This document shows, in pieces, positions 1 to 9,024 of a stretch of DNA of 64,000 nt. Both the position numbers and the translations under genes were made by a program. The notes under the pieces are model-generated. The model was not told the DNA's origin, searched no databases, and was given only the letters and a program-made list of their open reading frames with translations. The stretch lies in NCBI RefSeq assembly GCF_017599305.1, contig NZ_JAGFWR010000013.1:62001-126000 (forward strand). The letters run 5' to 3'. Position 1 is the first letter of the stretch, and each line of letters starts with the position of its first letter. This DNA comes from Micromonospora antibiotica. Lineage in GTDB: Bacteria; Actinomycetota; Actinomycetes; Mycobacteriales; Micromonosporaceae.

Positions 1-796
1 TGGAGGTGGGTGTCTGGCTGAGCCCGAACACGTTGGTCCACTGCTCGATGGTCTCCTGGAGCAGCGAGTACGGCACCAGGGTGTCGGCGGTGCCGTGCCA
101 CAGCTGCACCTTCGGCCGGGGACCGGAGTAACCGGGGTACGCCTGCTGGCGGACCGCGTCACCCCACTGCTGCGGGGTGCGGTTCATGTTCCCGCCGGTG
201 CACTGGCTGGCGCCGGGCGGGTAGTCGGCGGCGTTGGCGAAGCAGTTGTAGGGCACCCCCATGAAGGCGGCCCCGGCGGCGAACACGTCGGGGTAGAGCG
301 CCAGCATGTGGTTGGTCATCATGCCGCCGGAGGAACTGCCGGTGGCGAACACCCGGCGGGGGTCGCCGCCGTACTGCCGCTGGGCATAGTTGATCATCGA
401 GACGATCGACACCGGGTCACTGCCACCGCCCCGGCGCTTCGCGGCGTCCGACCAGGTGTCGAAGCAGTTGCCGAAGCCGGCCTGCTGGGTCGCGGACGGG
501 TAGATCACGATGTAGCCGTACCGGTCGGCCAGCGAGGCGAACTCGCTGCTGGAGTAGAAACCGGGGCCGGTGCCGCCGCAACCGTGCATGGCGACCACGA
601 CCGCCGGGTTGGTCGGGCGGGTGTTCGGTACGTAGATGTGCATCCGCATCCGGCCGGGGTTGTCGCCGAAGTTGGTCACCTCGACCAACGACGCGGCGTA
701 CGCCGGTTGGAGCGTCGGTACCACCAGGGCGGCGGCCGTCAGCGTGGCCACCAGTGGCGCCGCCAGGGCGAGTAACAGTTTCCGTCTGATTCTCAT
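1..796 (-). CDS. secreted PHB depolymerase/feruloyl-esterase family protein (3' end beyond window)
   Basis: Extracellular alpha/beta-hydrolase esterase. Translating from the ATG at 796 gives a basic N-terminus, a hydrophobic core and an AYA|A signal-peptidase site near residue 34. It is followed by the family hallmarks: an oxyanion HGCGG motif, the nucleophile elbow GSSSGG, and WHGTADTLVPY, which should hold the catalytic Asp. The catalytic His lies beyond base 1. The frame stays open for 265 codons to the window edge, so the protein is truncated by the window and not broken. A GAGGGAG ribosome-binding site precedes the ATG. PHB depolymerase, acetylxylan esterase and feruloyl esterase (CE1) activities share this fold, so the substrate is undecided. 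It diverges from the PaaX-type regulator, which could control it. Confidence 0.85.
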   Translation of the reverse strand, partial: MRIRRKLLLALAAPLVATLTAAALVVPTLQPAYAASLVEVTNFGDNPGRMRMHIYVPNTRPTNPAVVVAMHGCGGTGPGFYSSSEFASLADRYGYIVIYPSATQQAGFGNCFDTWSDAAKRRGGGSDPVSIVSMINYAQRQYGGDPRRVFATGSSSGGMMTNHMLALYPDVFAAGAAFMGVPYNCFANAADYPPGASQCTGGNMNRTPQQWGDAVRQQAYPGYSGPRPKVQLWHGTADTLVPYSLLQETIEQWTNVFGLSQTPTS

Positions 797-1087
797 GGGG
801 CGTGACTCCCTCACAGGTTGAGATCGGCCGCGCGGCACGGGTGCGCCCGGATGCCCGTGTCGTCCGCGCCGGCCCTTGGCGTCCGGCATGCCCTGCCCCG
901 GCCCGAGGTGGCATTGCATGGCACTTAGTGTTCTCTTCGGTCCGACAAGTGTCAATCGAATAGCCTCGATACACTGGTCGATCACCGACGTACGCCCGGT
1001 CCACCGTGGAACCACGCCCGGTAGGCGGGCCCGGGTACGCCGTCTACAGTCGGTGCCACCGTCGCCGAGCCGAGCCCGGAGCGTCCC

Positions 1088-2110
1088 GTGCCACACCCGT
1101 TCGACATCGAGGAGATATTCCCCGACGACGGGGACCACCCGGTACGGCTGCCCCGGCGGCAGGCCGGCAACTCGCCCCAGGGCGTCGCGGTGACCCTGCT
1201 GGCCGACTACACCCTGCGTACCCGCGCCTGGTTGCCGTCCGCCGCCATCGTCGCGCTGCTGGCCGAGTCGCACGTCAGCCTCGCCGGCGCGCGGACCGTG
1301 ATCAGCCGACTGGCCCGCCGGGGCGTCCTGGAGGGCAGCCGGCAGGGGCGGCGCAGCTCGTACCGGCTCAGCCGGTCCGCCGCCGTCAGCCTCTCCGTCG
1401 GCGGCAGCTGGGTGATGGCCGCCACCACCACGACCCAACCGTGGGACGAGTGCTGGACGCTCGTCGCCTTCTCCCTGCCGCAGGAGCGCAGCGCGCAACG
1501 GCGGGCCCTGCGTGGCCGGCTGCGCTGGCTGGGCTACGCGCCGCTGTACGACGGGCTGTGGATCTCCCCGCACGAGTTGACCCCGAAGGCCCGGGCCCAG
1601 CTCACCCAGCTGCACCTCGGCGCGGTCACCGTCTTCCGGGGCCGGCGGGTCGACCTCGACGCGGTCGCCGGGCGCGACCCGCTCGACGCCTGGGACGTCG
1701 CGGCCGTCGCCGCCCAGTACGAGAGCTTCCTGCGGCGCTGGCGGCCCCTCCTGCCGCGGATCGCCGCCGGTCAGGTCGACGGCGCCGAGGCGGTGCGGGC
1801 CCGGACCGAGGTGATGGACACCTTCCGGCGTTTCCCCACCCTCGACCCGCAGCTACCGCTGCGGCTGCTGCCCGCCGGCTGGCTGCGCGGCCCCGCCCGG
1901 GAGACCTTCGCCGCCGTCTACGACGGGCTCGCCGACACCGCCGAGCGGCACGTCCGGGCCGTCGTCGCCCGGTTCGCCGACGGCACGTACGCCGACGTGC
2001 GGGCGCACAGCACCGCCGACCTGCTCGCCGGGGTGTGCGCCACCGAAGCCCGCAGCTCCGCCCCACCCACAGCCGACACCGACCTGGCGGAGTCGTCCCC
2101 GTCGCACTGA
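1088..2110 (+). CDS. PaaX family transcriptional regulator
   Basis: Cytoplasmic DNA-binding regulator of 340 aa starting at GTG 1088, preceded by CCGGAG. Residues about 30-100 form a winged helix (ARTVISRLARRGVLEGS..GRRSSYRLS). Residues about 115-300 show the PaaX C-terminal pattern: W.LVAFSLPQ, RGRLRWLGYAPLYDGLWISP, and DPQLPLRLLPAGWLRGP near the end. PaaX represses phenylacetate catabolism in proteobacteria, but no paa genes are in view and actinobacterial paralogues control varied degradative genes. The divergent esterase is the obvious candidate target. The 291-bp spacer holds both promoters; I could not pick a convincing operator in it. Confidence 0.85.
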   Translation: MPHPFDIEEIFPDDGDHPVRLPRRQAGNSPQGVAVTLLADYTLRTRAWLPSAAIVALLAESHVSLAGARTVISRLARRGVLEGSRQGRRSSYRLSRSAAVSLSVGGSWVMAATTTTQPWDECWTLVAFSLPQERSAQRRALRGRLRWLGYAPLYDGLWISPHELTPKARAQLTQLHLGAVTVFRGRRVDLDAVAGRDPLDAWDVAAVAAQYESFLRRWRPLLPRIAAGQVDGAEAVRARTEVMDTFRRFPTLDPQLPLRLLPAGWLRGPARETFAAVYDGLADTAERHVRAVVARFADGTYADVRAHSTADLLAGVCATEARSSAPPTADTDLAESSPSH

Positions 2111-2138
2111 CCCGGCCACTGCCGGCGCCTCGGCCCGC

Positions 2139-2750
2139 TCAGAGTTTCAGCCCCTCCACGGTGCCCAGGTCGTACCAGGTGAGGGAGAAGGGGCTGTCGC
2201 CGGACGGCACGACCGGGAACACGCCCCAGCTCTCCAGGACCGCACCGGGCCGCAGGGTGAAATCCGTGCCGGGCCGCTGCGACGCGCAGTACGTGTCGAC
2301 CGGGAAGACCTCCCGGCCGTCGCCCAGCGTCAGATGCGACGACTGGAGATCCGCCGCCCGGGCCGGGCAGCTGAGCACCCAGCCGCCGGGGGACCGGGTC
2401 GCATAACGCAGCTGCACCCGCACCGTACCCGCCGTCACCTCCAGACCCGTGACGGTCGCCGTGTTCTGCCCGTCGTCGTAGAGGAGGCGACTCATCCGCC
2501 GTGGGCCGGCCTCCGGCGACGCCGAAGCGGCCGTGCCCGCGTCCGCGTCGGGCCCGTCGGTCGCCGGGGCGGGGCTGCCGGACGCCGGCTGCGTGGGCCC
2601 GGCGGCGGTTGCCCCGGCCGGTGCCGCCGCGTCCGAACCCGGCCCGGTCGACTCCGGCTTGTTGAGCGTGAGCCAGACCACGGCGGCGGCCCCCAGCCCG
2701 ACGATGACGACGACGCCGACGATCAATCCGACCAGATGCTTGCGCAACAT
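2139..2750 (-). CDS. membrane-anchored hypothetical protein
   Basis: 203 aa, not recognised. Residues 8-30 form one strong membrane helix (LVGLIVGVVVIVGLGAAAVVWL), with basic residues before it, so the rest should lie outside the cell. A Pro/Ala/Gly/Thr-rich spacer (about 35-80) leads to a globular C-terminal domain of about 115 residues that contains two cysteines (VLSCPAR and DTYCASQRP), which could form a disulfide. The start is fixed by AAAGGA six bases upstream of the ATG. It is convergent with the PaaX gene and separate from the large ATPase operon downstream. Confidence 0.75.
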   Translation of the reverse strand: MLRKHLVGLIVGVVVIVGLGAAAVVWLTLNKPESTGPGSDAAAPAGATAAGPTQPASGSPAPATDGPDADAGTAASASPEAGPRRMSRLLYDDGQNTATVTGLEVTAGTVRVQLRYATRSPGGWVLSCPARAADLQSSHLTLGDGREVFPVDTYCASQRPGTDFTLRPGAVLESWGVFPVVPSGDSPFSLTWYDLGTVEGLKL

Positions 2751-2831
2751 CGATGATCCTTTACTGCCGGTGGACAGGCTCCTTCCACGCTAGATCCCGA
2801 TGGCAAGATCCGCAGGTCGGCGGCCGTCGGC

Positions 2832-5800
2832 TCACCGGCGGCGGGCCCGTTCCAGCACCTCCTCGGCGGTGAGCGGGCTGCGCGGATGGTGGCTGAGCGA
2901 CAGCGGGGTACGGATCTTCACCGGCGCGGCACCCTCGGCGGCGAGGTAGAACTCACCGGTGCCGAGGCGGGAGATGTCGGCGACGTCGCCGCCCTTCGCC
3001 TTCGCCATCTCCCGGGCCGCCTCCAGCTGGATCGGGCTGTTCAGCCGGCCATAGAGCTGGGTCGCCGCGTTGCCCGGGATGCGGTTGTGCAGCCCCTTGG
3101 GGGACTGGGTGGCGAAGATCAGGCCCAGGCCGTACTTGCGGGCCTGGGCCGCCAGCGCCAGCGTGCTCTGGGTGCACGCGGTCATCGCGCCGGACGGGGC
3201 GAACGTCTGCGCCTCGTCCATCACCAGCAGCCCGAGCAGCGGCCGGTCGTTCGCCGGATGCTGCTTGATCCAGGCGAACAGCGCCATCTGCAACTGGTTG
3301 ACGAAGCCCTGCCGGGCCTCGTCGGATTGCAGGCCGACCAGGCTGATGACGGAGATCCGCGCCCGCCGACCCGGCTCGGGGGTCAACAGCAGCCCCGGGT
3401 CCATCGGGCTGCCCTCGCCACCGAACAGCGGATCGTTGACCATCGCCGCCGCCAGCGACTGCGCGATCCCCACCCCGATCTTGTCCGCCCCGTCGATGTC
3501 CAGCAGCCCGTCCGGCAGGTCGGCGAGAGTGTCGATCAGGCCCTGCACCCGGCTGCCGCCGCGCCGGCCGTAGTGCTCGACGGCCTTACGCAGCACGGCG
3601 AGCCCCAGGTGGACCTTGTTGGTACGACCGGTCAGCTGGGCACGGGGCGCCAGCGCGGCGACCGCCGCCTCGACGGCCTCGTGGAACTCGTCGGGGTCGT
3701 CGCGCACACCGCGGAAGTCCGGTAGCGGCTGGAAGCTCAGCGGACGTCCCGACGACCGGCGCGGCGTCCACACCAGTACGTCGGTCCCGGCGAGGTACGC
3801 ATCGGCCTTCTCCGCGTCCCCGGCACGCCACTGCGGCGGTGGCTCCGGCCACCCGTCACCGAGCCGGGCCAGGTCGTTGTTGGGGTCGAGGACGATGGCG
3901 GAGACCCCGGCGAGGGCACACTCCTCCAGGATCCGCCGGATCAGCACCGTCTTGCCGGACCCGGAGCCGGCGAAGAGGGTGGTGTGCTTGCGGAGGGCTT
4001 CGAGGGAGAGCGGCACGGGTGCACCGGTGCGGTGGTCGTACCCCACGATGAGGTGCGGACCGGCCTGCCCACCGTCGGCCGGCGGCGGATCACCCCGCCC
4101 CGCCCCGGAGCGCCCGTCACCCGCCCCCACGGCACCCGCCCCCGCCGGTGCCGTCTCGGCCGGTGCCAGGTCGGCCGGTGCCAGGTCGGCCGCCGTCGTC
4201 TCGACCGGTCCGGCGGCGACCGGTGCGGTGCGTTCCGGTTCGGTGCGGTGCGGTCGTACCGCCGCATCGGTTGCGTCGCCACCGGGAGGGTCGGGGAGCC
4301 AGTCGGCCACGGAGCCCAGGGCCTGTCGCAACACGGTGACGTTCCGGGTCGGCCGACGGGCGGTCAGCCAACCCCGCAGGTCGACGGGTGACTCGGCGAG
4401 CATGACCCGCAGGGCCCCCAGGATGCGGAGATCCTCGGGGTCCAACGGGAGGATCGTCCCGCCGGCCCGGGTGAAGGCCGCGATCGCCTGCCGGGTCTTG
4501 GCCCCGCCCGACCAGGCGCCGTTGCGGAGCAGGAAGAGCTTGCGGCGGGTCACCCGGGCGTCGAGCCCCGCCACCGTGCACGCCTTGCGGAGCCGGGTGA
4601 GCGCGGCGATCGCATGGTGCTCCTCGCTGATCGCCCGGAAACACCAGTGGACCTGGTCCTCGGTGGCCTCGTCGAGGGTGAGCCGGAGCCGGGCGTGCAG
4701 CGGCGGCTGGGCGCTCGGCGGCGGATCCACGCTGAACGATCCACCACCCTCGCCGCGCTCCATCACCCAGGCGGTCAGGCCCGCCGCGAGCAGGGCGGGG
4801 ACCGTGCTGTCCTCGCTGTCACGGGTCAGCGGGCCGGACACGTCGACCTCGCTCCTGAGCTGGGCGAACCTGGTGTCGAAGCGCTCCAGGTCCCCCACGG
4901 GGGACAGGCGCGGGCGGTGGGGTCGCGGTTCCGCCGTGGCACCGAGCCGGGTCAGCTCCCGCACCTCACCGGCGGCGACGCAGGCCCGGACGTGCCGGTC
5001 GATGTCGATCAGCAACTGCCGGGGTGTCATCTGCGCGGCCTGCGCGAAGGCTTCGGGCCGCACCGGCCACGACGGATACGGGGGTACGAAGCCGCGCTCG
5101 GCGAACCGGGCGGCGAACCGCCGCTCGACGATCTGCCGGGCCAGGGTGGCGTCGTGGATGGTGGTGAGCCGGGGTGCCACCCGGAACCGGTCGCTCACCG
5201 TGTCCACCGTCCGGCTCGTGATGATCGTCCACGAGGTCGGCAGGCAGGCCACCAGGGTGAGCGTGCGGCGGGTGAGCTGGCGCAGTGACATCAGGCCGTC
5301 GGCGATCCGGGCGTGCACGGCGGCCTGCTCCGGGTCGTCCTGCCCGCCCGACCGGTGGCGCAGGACGTCACCGGCGGCCACGGACTGCGCGATCAGGGTG
5401 TCGATCTGGTCGACGGCGATCACGGACGGGCCGGTGAGGGCCAGCAGCCAGGAGATCTCCTGGACGATCTGCTGCGCGTTGCGGGGTGCCCGTCGCATGC
5501 CCCAGGCGCCACGCTCGCCCGGCTCCCCCTCCTCACCGGAGGTGAAGTAGTTCTCCGCGATGTCGCGGTGGGTGCCGTCCTCCGAGGCGCTCAGCGCGAG
5601 CGCCCGGGCCGTCTCCCGGCAGGCGCGCGCCACGTGCGGGGCGTACCCGACGAGCCCGTCGACGAACGCGTCCAGGGCCGGCCGGGTCAGTTCGGTGTCA
5701 CCCATCACCGCCCGGCGGGCCGAGCGGGGCGCCCCGACCATCGAGGAGAGCCGGCGCAGCAGCAGCCGGAGCTGGCTCTCGGCGTCGGGCACCGGGCGGG

Positions 5801-6134
5801 ACAGCCCGTCGAGCATGCAGGCGAGCACACTGTCCCAGAAGCCGTGCGCGTCGAGCAGCCCGACCAGGAAGAAGTAGCCGCCCTGCTGCTGCACCTGCTG
5901 GCGGATCCAGCCCAGCAGGTGGGTCTTGCCCGAGCCACGCTGACCCTGCAGCACCAACCCGATCGGGCTGCTGTCGGCGCTGTCCCGGGCGTCGGCCACC
6001 CCGGCGAGGACGTCGCGGGCCACGGCGGTGTGCAGACCCTCCACATGGAACGGCGAGGGCCGCCAGACGTCGTCGGGCACCGGCGCCCAGTCGAGCCTGA
6101 GCGCCGCCAGGGCCGCGTGCTCCGCCACGGTCAT
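2832..6134 (-). CDS. two-domain P-loop ATPase: ORC/STAND-like N-terminus plus HerA/FtsK-like C-terminal motor
   Basis: 1100 aa. The N-terminal ATPase has Walker A GQRGSGKT (64-71) and a Walker B-like SVIAVDQID (about 238-246), with flanks like an AAA+/ORC or STAND module. Residues 400-690 are a linker that ends in a Pro/Ala-rich stretch. The C-terminal domain has Walker A GSGSGKT (723-729), Walker B LLVMDEAQTFAP (969-980) and FATQSPKGLHNRIPGNAATQ (1008 on), the arrangement of HerA/DUF87 DNA-translocating ATPases. It is last in a three-gene operon, and its ATG overlaps the stop of the winged-helix gene by four bases. Function is inferred: an ATP-driven DNA motor working with the nuclease two genes upstream. 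It does not match DptH, BrxC or the classical HerA-SIR2 layouts I know. Confidence 0.8.
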   Translation of the reverse strand: MTVAEHAALAALRLDWAPVPDDVWRPSPFHVEGLHTAVARDVLAGVADARDSADSSPIGLVLQGQRGSGKTHLLGWIRQQVQQQGGYFFLVGLLDAHGFWDSVLACMLDGLSRPVPDAESQLRLLLRRLSSMVGAPRSARRAVMGDTELTRPALDAFVDGLVGYAPHVARACRETARALALSASEDGTHRDIAENYFTSGEEGEPGERGAWGMRRAPRNAQQIVQEISWLLALTGPSVIAVDQIDTLIAQSVAAGDVLRHRSGGQDDPEQAAVHARIADGLMSLRQLTRRTLTLVACLPTSWTIITSRTVDTVSDRFRVAPRLTTIHDATLARQIVERRFAARFAERGFVPPYPSWPVRPEAFAQAAQMTPRQLLIDIDRHVRACVAAGEVRELTRLGATAEPRPHRPRLSPVGDLERFDTRFAQLRSEVDVSGPLTRDSEDSTVPALLAAGLTAWVMERGEGGGSFSVDPPPSAQPPLHARLRLTLDEATEDQVHWCFRAISEEHHAIAALTRLRKACTVAGLDARVTRRKLFLLRNGAWSGGAKTRQAIAAFTRAGGTILPLDPEDLRILGALRVMLAESPVDLRGWLTARRPTRNVTVLRQALGSVADWLPDPPGGDATDAAVRPHRTEPERTAPVAAGPVETTAADLAPADLAPAETAPAGAGAVGAGDGRSGAGRGDPPPADGGQAGPHLIVGYDHRTGAPVPLSLEALRKHTTLFAGSGSGKTVLIRRILEECALAGVSAIVLDPNNDLARLGDGWPEPPPQWRAGDAEKADAYLAGTDVLVWTPRRSSGRPLSFQPLPDFRGVRDDPDEFHEAVEAAVAALAPRAQLTGRTNKVHLGLAVLRKAVEHYGRRGGSRVQGLIDTLADLPDGLLDIDGADKIGVGIAQSLAAAMVNDPLFGGEGSPMDPGLLLTPEPGRRARISVISLVGLQSDEARQGFVNQLQMALFAWIKQHPANDRPLLGLLVMDEAQTFAPSGAMTACTQSTLALAAQARKYGLGLIFATQSPKGLHNRIPGNAATQLYGRLNSPIQLEAAREMAKAKGGDVADISRLGTGEFYLAAEGAAPVKIRTPLSLSHHPRSPLTAEEVLERARRR

Positions 6135-6781
6135 CCCACCCCGATCGCCAGCAGGTGCTTGTCCTGGCCGCCCAGCCGCAGGGCCGCCGCCACGTCCGCC
6201 GAGGTGAGCGCCTTCTGGTTGGATTCCGGGACGATGTCCACGTCCGGCTCGCGCTCCAGGTCCCGCAGCGCCTCGTCGAGGTCGGCGGGGTCGACGTCGC
6301 CGAAGAACGGCCGCAGCCGGGTCAGGCTGACCCAGGCCCCCGGCTCGGCGGCCAGCGCCGTGTACGCGTGCCGGACGCGCAGACCCAGGGTGCGCCGCAG
6401 GTCCGGTTCCGCCGTACCGGCCCGTACGTCGGTCAGCGCGAACAGCTCACCGAACGAGCGGTAGTCGCTGCGGACCATGACCCGGTCCCGCAGGTTGACC
6501 TGCAACGCCGTCAGCGCCCCGCCGAGGATGCGGCCCTGCGCCGACTGGAAGGGCAGATCCTCCTGCACCCGGACCCAACCCTTGTCGGCGAGCTGGTGCA
6601 GGAAGGTGTTGCCCTCCCGGCGGCTGTCGACGAAGCCGAGGCGGTTGAGCTTGTCCCGGTAGGACTTGCGCACGTCGACGCCGTACCGGTTGCGCAACTC
6701 GGTGTTGGGCACCTCCCGGGCCTCCGCCATCAACACGAACAGGATCGCGGCCTCAGAGGGGGTGAGGTCGTCGCCGGCCAT
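6131..6781 (-). CDS. winged-helix protein of the nuclease-ATPase operon
   Basis: 216 aa when started at the ATG at 6781, chosen because AAGGAAG lies about seven bases upstream; an in-frame start eight codons earlier lacks this. The N-terminus (LTPSEAAILFVLMAEAREVPNTELRNRYGVDV) and LNRLGFVDSRREGNTFLHQLADKGW look like a winged-helix module, probably for binding DNA or a partner. The C-terminal half is helical (residues about 120-216) and I cannot assign it. It overlaps the nuclease gene by 29 bases and the ATPase gene by four, so the three products should be made together. It may be an adaptor between nuclease and motor or an autoregulator. Confidence 0.7.
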   Translation of the reverse strand: MAGDDLTPSEAAILFVLMAEAREVPNTELRNRYGVDVRKSYRDKLNRLGFVDSRREGNTFLHQLADKGWVRVQEDLPFQSAQGRILGGALTALQVNLRDRVMVRSDYRSFGELFALTDVRAGTAEPDLRRTLGLRVRHAYTALAAEPGAWVSLTRLRPFFGDVDPADLDEALRDLEREPDVDIVPESNQKALTSADVAAALRLGGQDKHLLAIGVG

Positions 6782-7793
6782 GGGATCTTCCTTCCGCCAG
6801 GTCACGTCGCCGGGCCCGGATCAGGGTGCCGATCTGGTGCACCACCGCCCCGACGTCGTGGTTGATTCGGGCATTGGTGAAGCGCAGGACGGCGTAACCG
6901 TCCAGCTGCAACCGCACGTCGCGTTGCCGGTCCGCCTCGAACCGGTCCGGCCGGCAGTGCTCCGGGCCGTCGATCTCGACGACACACCGCTCATCGGGCC
7001 AGAGCAGGTCCAGGCAGACCGCGGGTGAGAGGGGGTGCGGCTGGTGGTACCGGTTCCAGACCCGGCCCGCCGACCAGCTCTGGCCGGCCAGGGCGGCCTC
7101 CAGCAGCGCCTCGGTCGGGCTGCCGGGGTGGGGGCGTCCGACGACCTGCGGGGGTGTCGTCGGCACCGCCGCGGGGTGTTCGTCCGCCGCCGGGGTGAGC
7201 GGGACGGTGACCACCCGGTCCTCGTGCCGTAAGGGTGCGCCGGCCAACCACACGCCGACCCGGCCGTGGTGACACAGCCACTCCGCGCCCGCCACGACGG
7301 CCTGCTCGCCGGCCGGGTCGAGGCCGGCGGGCACCTCGATCAGCAGATTCGCCCGGGGGCGTCCGAACCCCTGCGCCACCACCCGGGTCAGCCCCGGACA
7401 CCGGATCTCCGGGGGGAACGGGTCGACCGGTGGTCGTCGGCCGGACAACGCCACGGTGGCCAGGTGCGCCAGGAACGCGGCGGAGTGCGCGGAGCCCCGC
7501 GCCCGGGCGACCGCGGCGGCCCGGGCGGCGGCCAGGCCGTACGGGTCGGCGCGGGGGAGGTCGGCGACCTCGGGGAGCCACCCCGGCAGCAGCCCCACCG
7601 CCACCCGTTCCAGCTCGTCGAGGACGGCTTGGACGAAGGAACCGGCGGTACGGGTCGGGCCGGGTTGCAGCACGACGGCGGCCGAGCCGACCGGTTCCCC
7701 GGTGACGGTTGCCGCGACGGTGCCGGTGGGCACCCCCGGAATCTGCACGACGCGATCCGTGGGCAACGCGGCGAGTTGACGGACGAGACTCAT
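6753..7793 (-). CDS. DUF559/VSR-like PD-(D/E)XK nuclease domain protein
   Basis: 346 aa. The last 120 residues carry a DUF559-type endonuclease core: an acidic residue in SPTEALLE (about 228), Asp262 in VCLDLLW, the VVEIDG pair Glu273/Asp275, then RQRDVRLQLDGYAVLRFTNARI (290-310). This order (E, D, ExD, R..L...G..VLRF) is that of VSR/PD-(D/E)XK nucleases. Residues 1-210 are an unrecognised domain that could sense the target. First gene of the three-gene operon; no strong ribosome-binding site is visible before the ATG at 7793. Motif and domain calls are from reading; the role in DNA cleavage during phage or plasmid conflict is inference. Confidence 0.75.
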   Translation of the reverse strand: MSLVRQLAALPTDRVVQIPGVPTGTVAATVTGEPVGSAAVVLQPGPTRTAGSFVQAVLDELERVAVGLLPGWLPEVADLPRADPYGLAAARAAAVARARGSAHSAAFLAHLATVALSGRRPPVDPFPPEIRCPGLTRVVAQGFGRPRANLLIEVPAGLDPAGEQAVVAGAEWLCHHGRVGVWLAGAPLRHEDRVVTVPLTPAADEHPAAVPTTPPQVVGRPHPGSPTEALLEAALAGQSWSAGRVWNRYHQPHPLSPAVCLDLLWPDERCVVEIDGPEHCRPDRFEADRQRDVRLQLDGYAVLRFTNARINHDVGAVVHQIGTLIRARRRDLAEGRSHGRRRPHPL

Positions 7794-7989
7794 GGCCGGT
7801 CACCGGCGCGGACCGCGACGACCCTCTCCGGAGGGGGAGCGGATCGGGTGGAACTCAGCGGTCCTCATCCTCCCCGGGCGGCCATCGGACGAACCCGAAC
7901 ACACTACGAAGCGGTTCACCGCCAGCGCCATAGCTGTCCCCGGTCAGTCGTGCTTCGGACACCCGACCGCGCGACGGAACCGGCAGGAG

Positions 7990-9024
7990 CTAGCTCTTCT
8001 CCGGCTGCGCGTCGTGTCGCTCCGGTTGTTTGTCGGCGAGCGCCTGCGCCCGGCGGCTCAGCGACTCGACGTGGGCGGTCAGCTTCCCGACGGCTGCCTC
8101 GTCGGTGTCGTCCAGGGTCGCCAACCGGTCGAGCAGGGCGGCATGGTCGGAGGTCAACTGCCGGTAGCGTCGGGCGAAGCCGCTGTCGTCGCCCTGACGC
8201 CCGTACAGCAGGGCGTACTGCGGGTCGAGGTCGATGATCTGCTGGGCGAGCCCGGCGGTGGCGGCGCTGAGCGCGCTGCGGCTGTCGGTGAGCCCGTCGC
8301 GGCGGACCCGCCGGGCCGCCGCCAGCCGCCCGGCCCGCCGGCCGCCGAGGTAGAGCAGCGATGCTCCGGCGACGACCCCGGTCACCGCCGCGGCGGCGAG
8401 TAGGAACCGGGGCAGCGACGGGCTGATCGTGCGGGCCCCGTCGGGTACGGTGCCGGCCTTGACCAGCCGGTCGTAGTTGACGGCGATGACCTTCACCGCC
8501 TCCAGCGGGCGGTCGGCGAAGGTGTCGATGCCCCGGCCGATGATCATTTCTGCGGCGGCGGCCTTGCCCAGGTTCTTCTTGTCGTATCCGGGCACCAGGG
8601 CGCAGCCGTAGGTGTCGTAGTCGTCGCCGTCGCGGCTGAGCACCAGCACGACGGTGCCGTCGGCGGCCCGGTGCACCTGCTTGCAGGTGTCGCGCAGGTC
8701 GGCCCCGGGGGAGCGCAGGATCACCACCAGCCGGCGGTTGCCGATGATCCGTTCCGCCGCGGCCCGGTCCACGTCGAGCCCCGGGTCGGCATAGAACGAC
8801 GTGGTGCGCACCTGCCGGGCGACCGGCCCGTCCAGCGCCCCGCCGCTCCACACCGCCCAGCCGGCCAGCGCCAGGCAGGCCAGCACGGCCAGGCCGAACG
8901 GGGTACCGAGCAGGCCGACGACCCGCTGCCGCCGGGAGGCACCGGCACCGGTCCGCCGGGACGGATCGGCGCGCTGCCGCCGGGAGGGGCCGGCACCGGT
9001 CCGCCGGGAGTCGGAACGGGTCAT
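7990..9024 (-). CDS. two-helix membrane protein of unknown function
   Basis: 344 aa starting at the ATG at 9024, which overlaps the stop of the upstream gene (ATGA). The N-terminus is basic and repetitive (RRTGAGPSRRQRADPSRR), followed by a membrane helix (VVGLLGTPFGLAVLACLALAGWAVW). An exterior domain follows, with two Cys (DTCKQV, YGCALV). A second helix (FLLAAAAVTGVVAGASLLYL) precedes a charged helical cytoplasmic tail. The exterior domain has a strand pattern (NRRLVVILRSPG, GTVVLVLSRDG) reminiscent of TPM domains, but I would not name it. Last gene of a three-gene operon of membrane proteins. Confidence 0.7.
   Translation of the reverse strand: MTRSDSRRTGAGPSRRQRADPSRRTGAGASRRQRVVGLLGTPFGLAVLACLALAGWAVWSGGALDGPVARQVRTTSFYADPGLDVDRAAAERIIGNRRLVVILRSPGADLRDTCKQVHRAADGTVVLVLSRDGDDYDTYGCALVPGYDKKNLGKAAAAEMIIGRGIDTFADRPLEAVKVIAVNYDRLVKAGTVPDGARTISPSLPRFLLAAAAVTGVVAGASLLYLGGRRAGRLAAARRVRRDGLTDSRSALSAATAGLAQQIIDLDPQYALLYGRQGDDSGFARRYRQLTSDHAALLDRLATLDDTDEAAVGKLTAHVESLSRRAQALADKQPERHDAQPEKS

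Noticed and set aside
2832-7793. Assignment to BREX, DISARM or phosphorothioate restriction
   Set aside because: No methylase, phosphatase (PglZ), phospholipase-D or Dnd/Ssp partner genes, and the double-ATPase layout differs.
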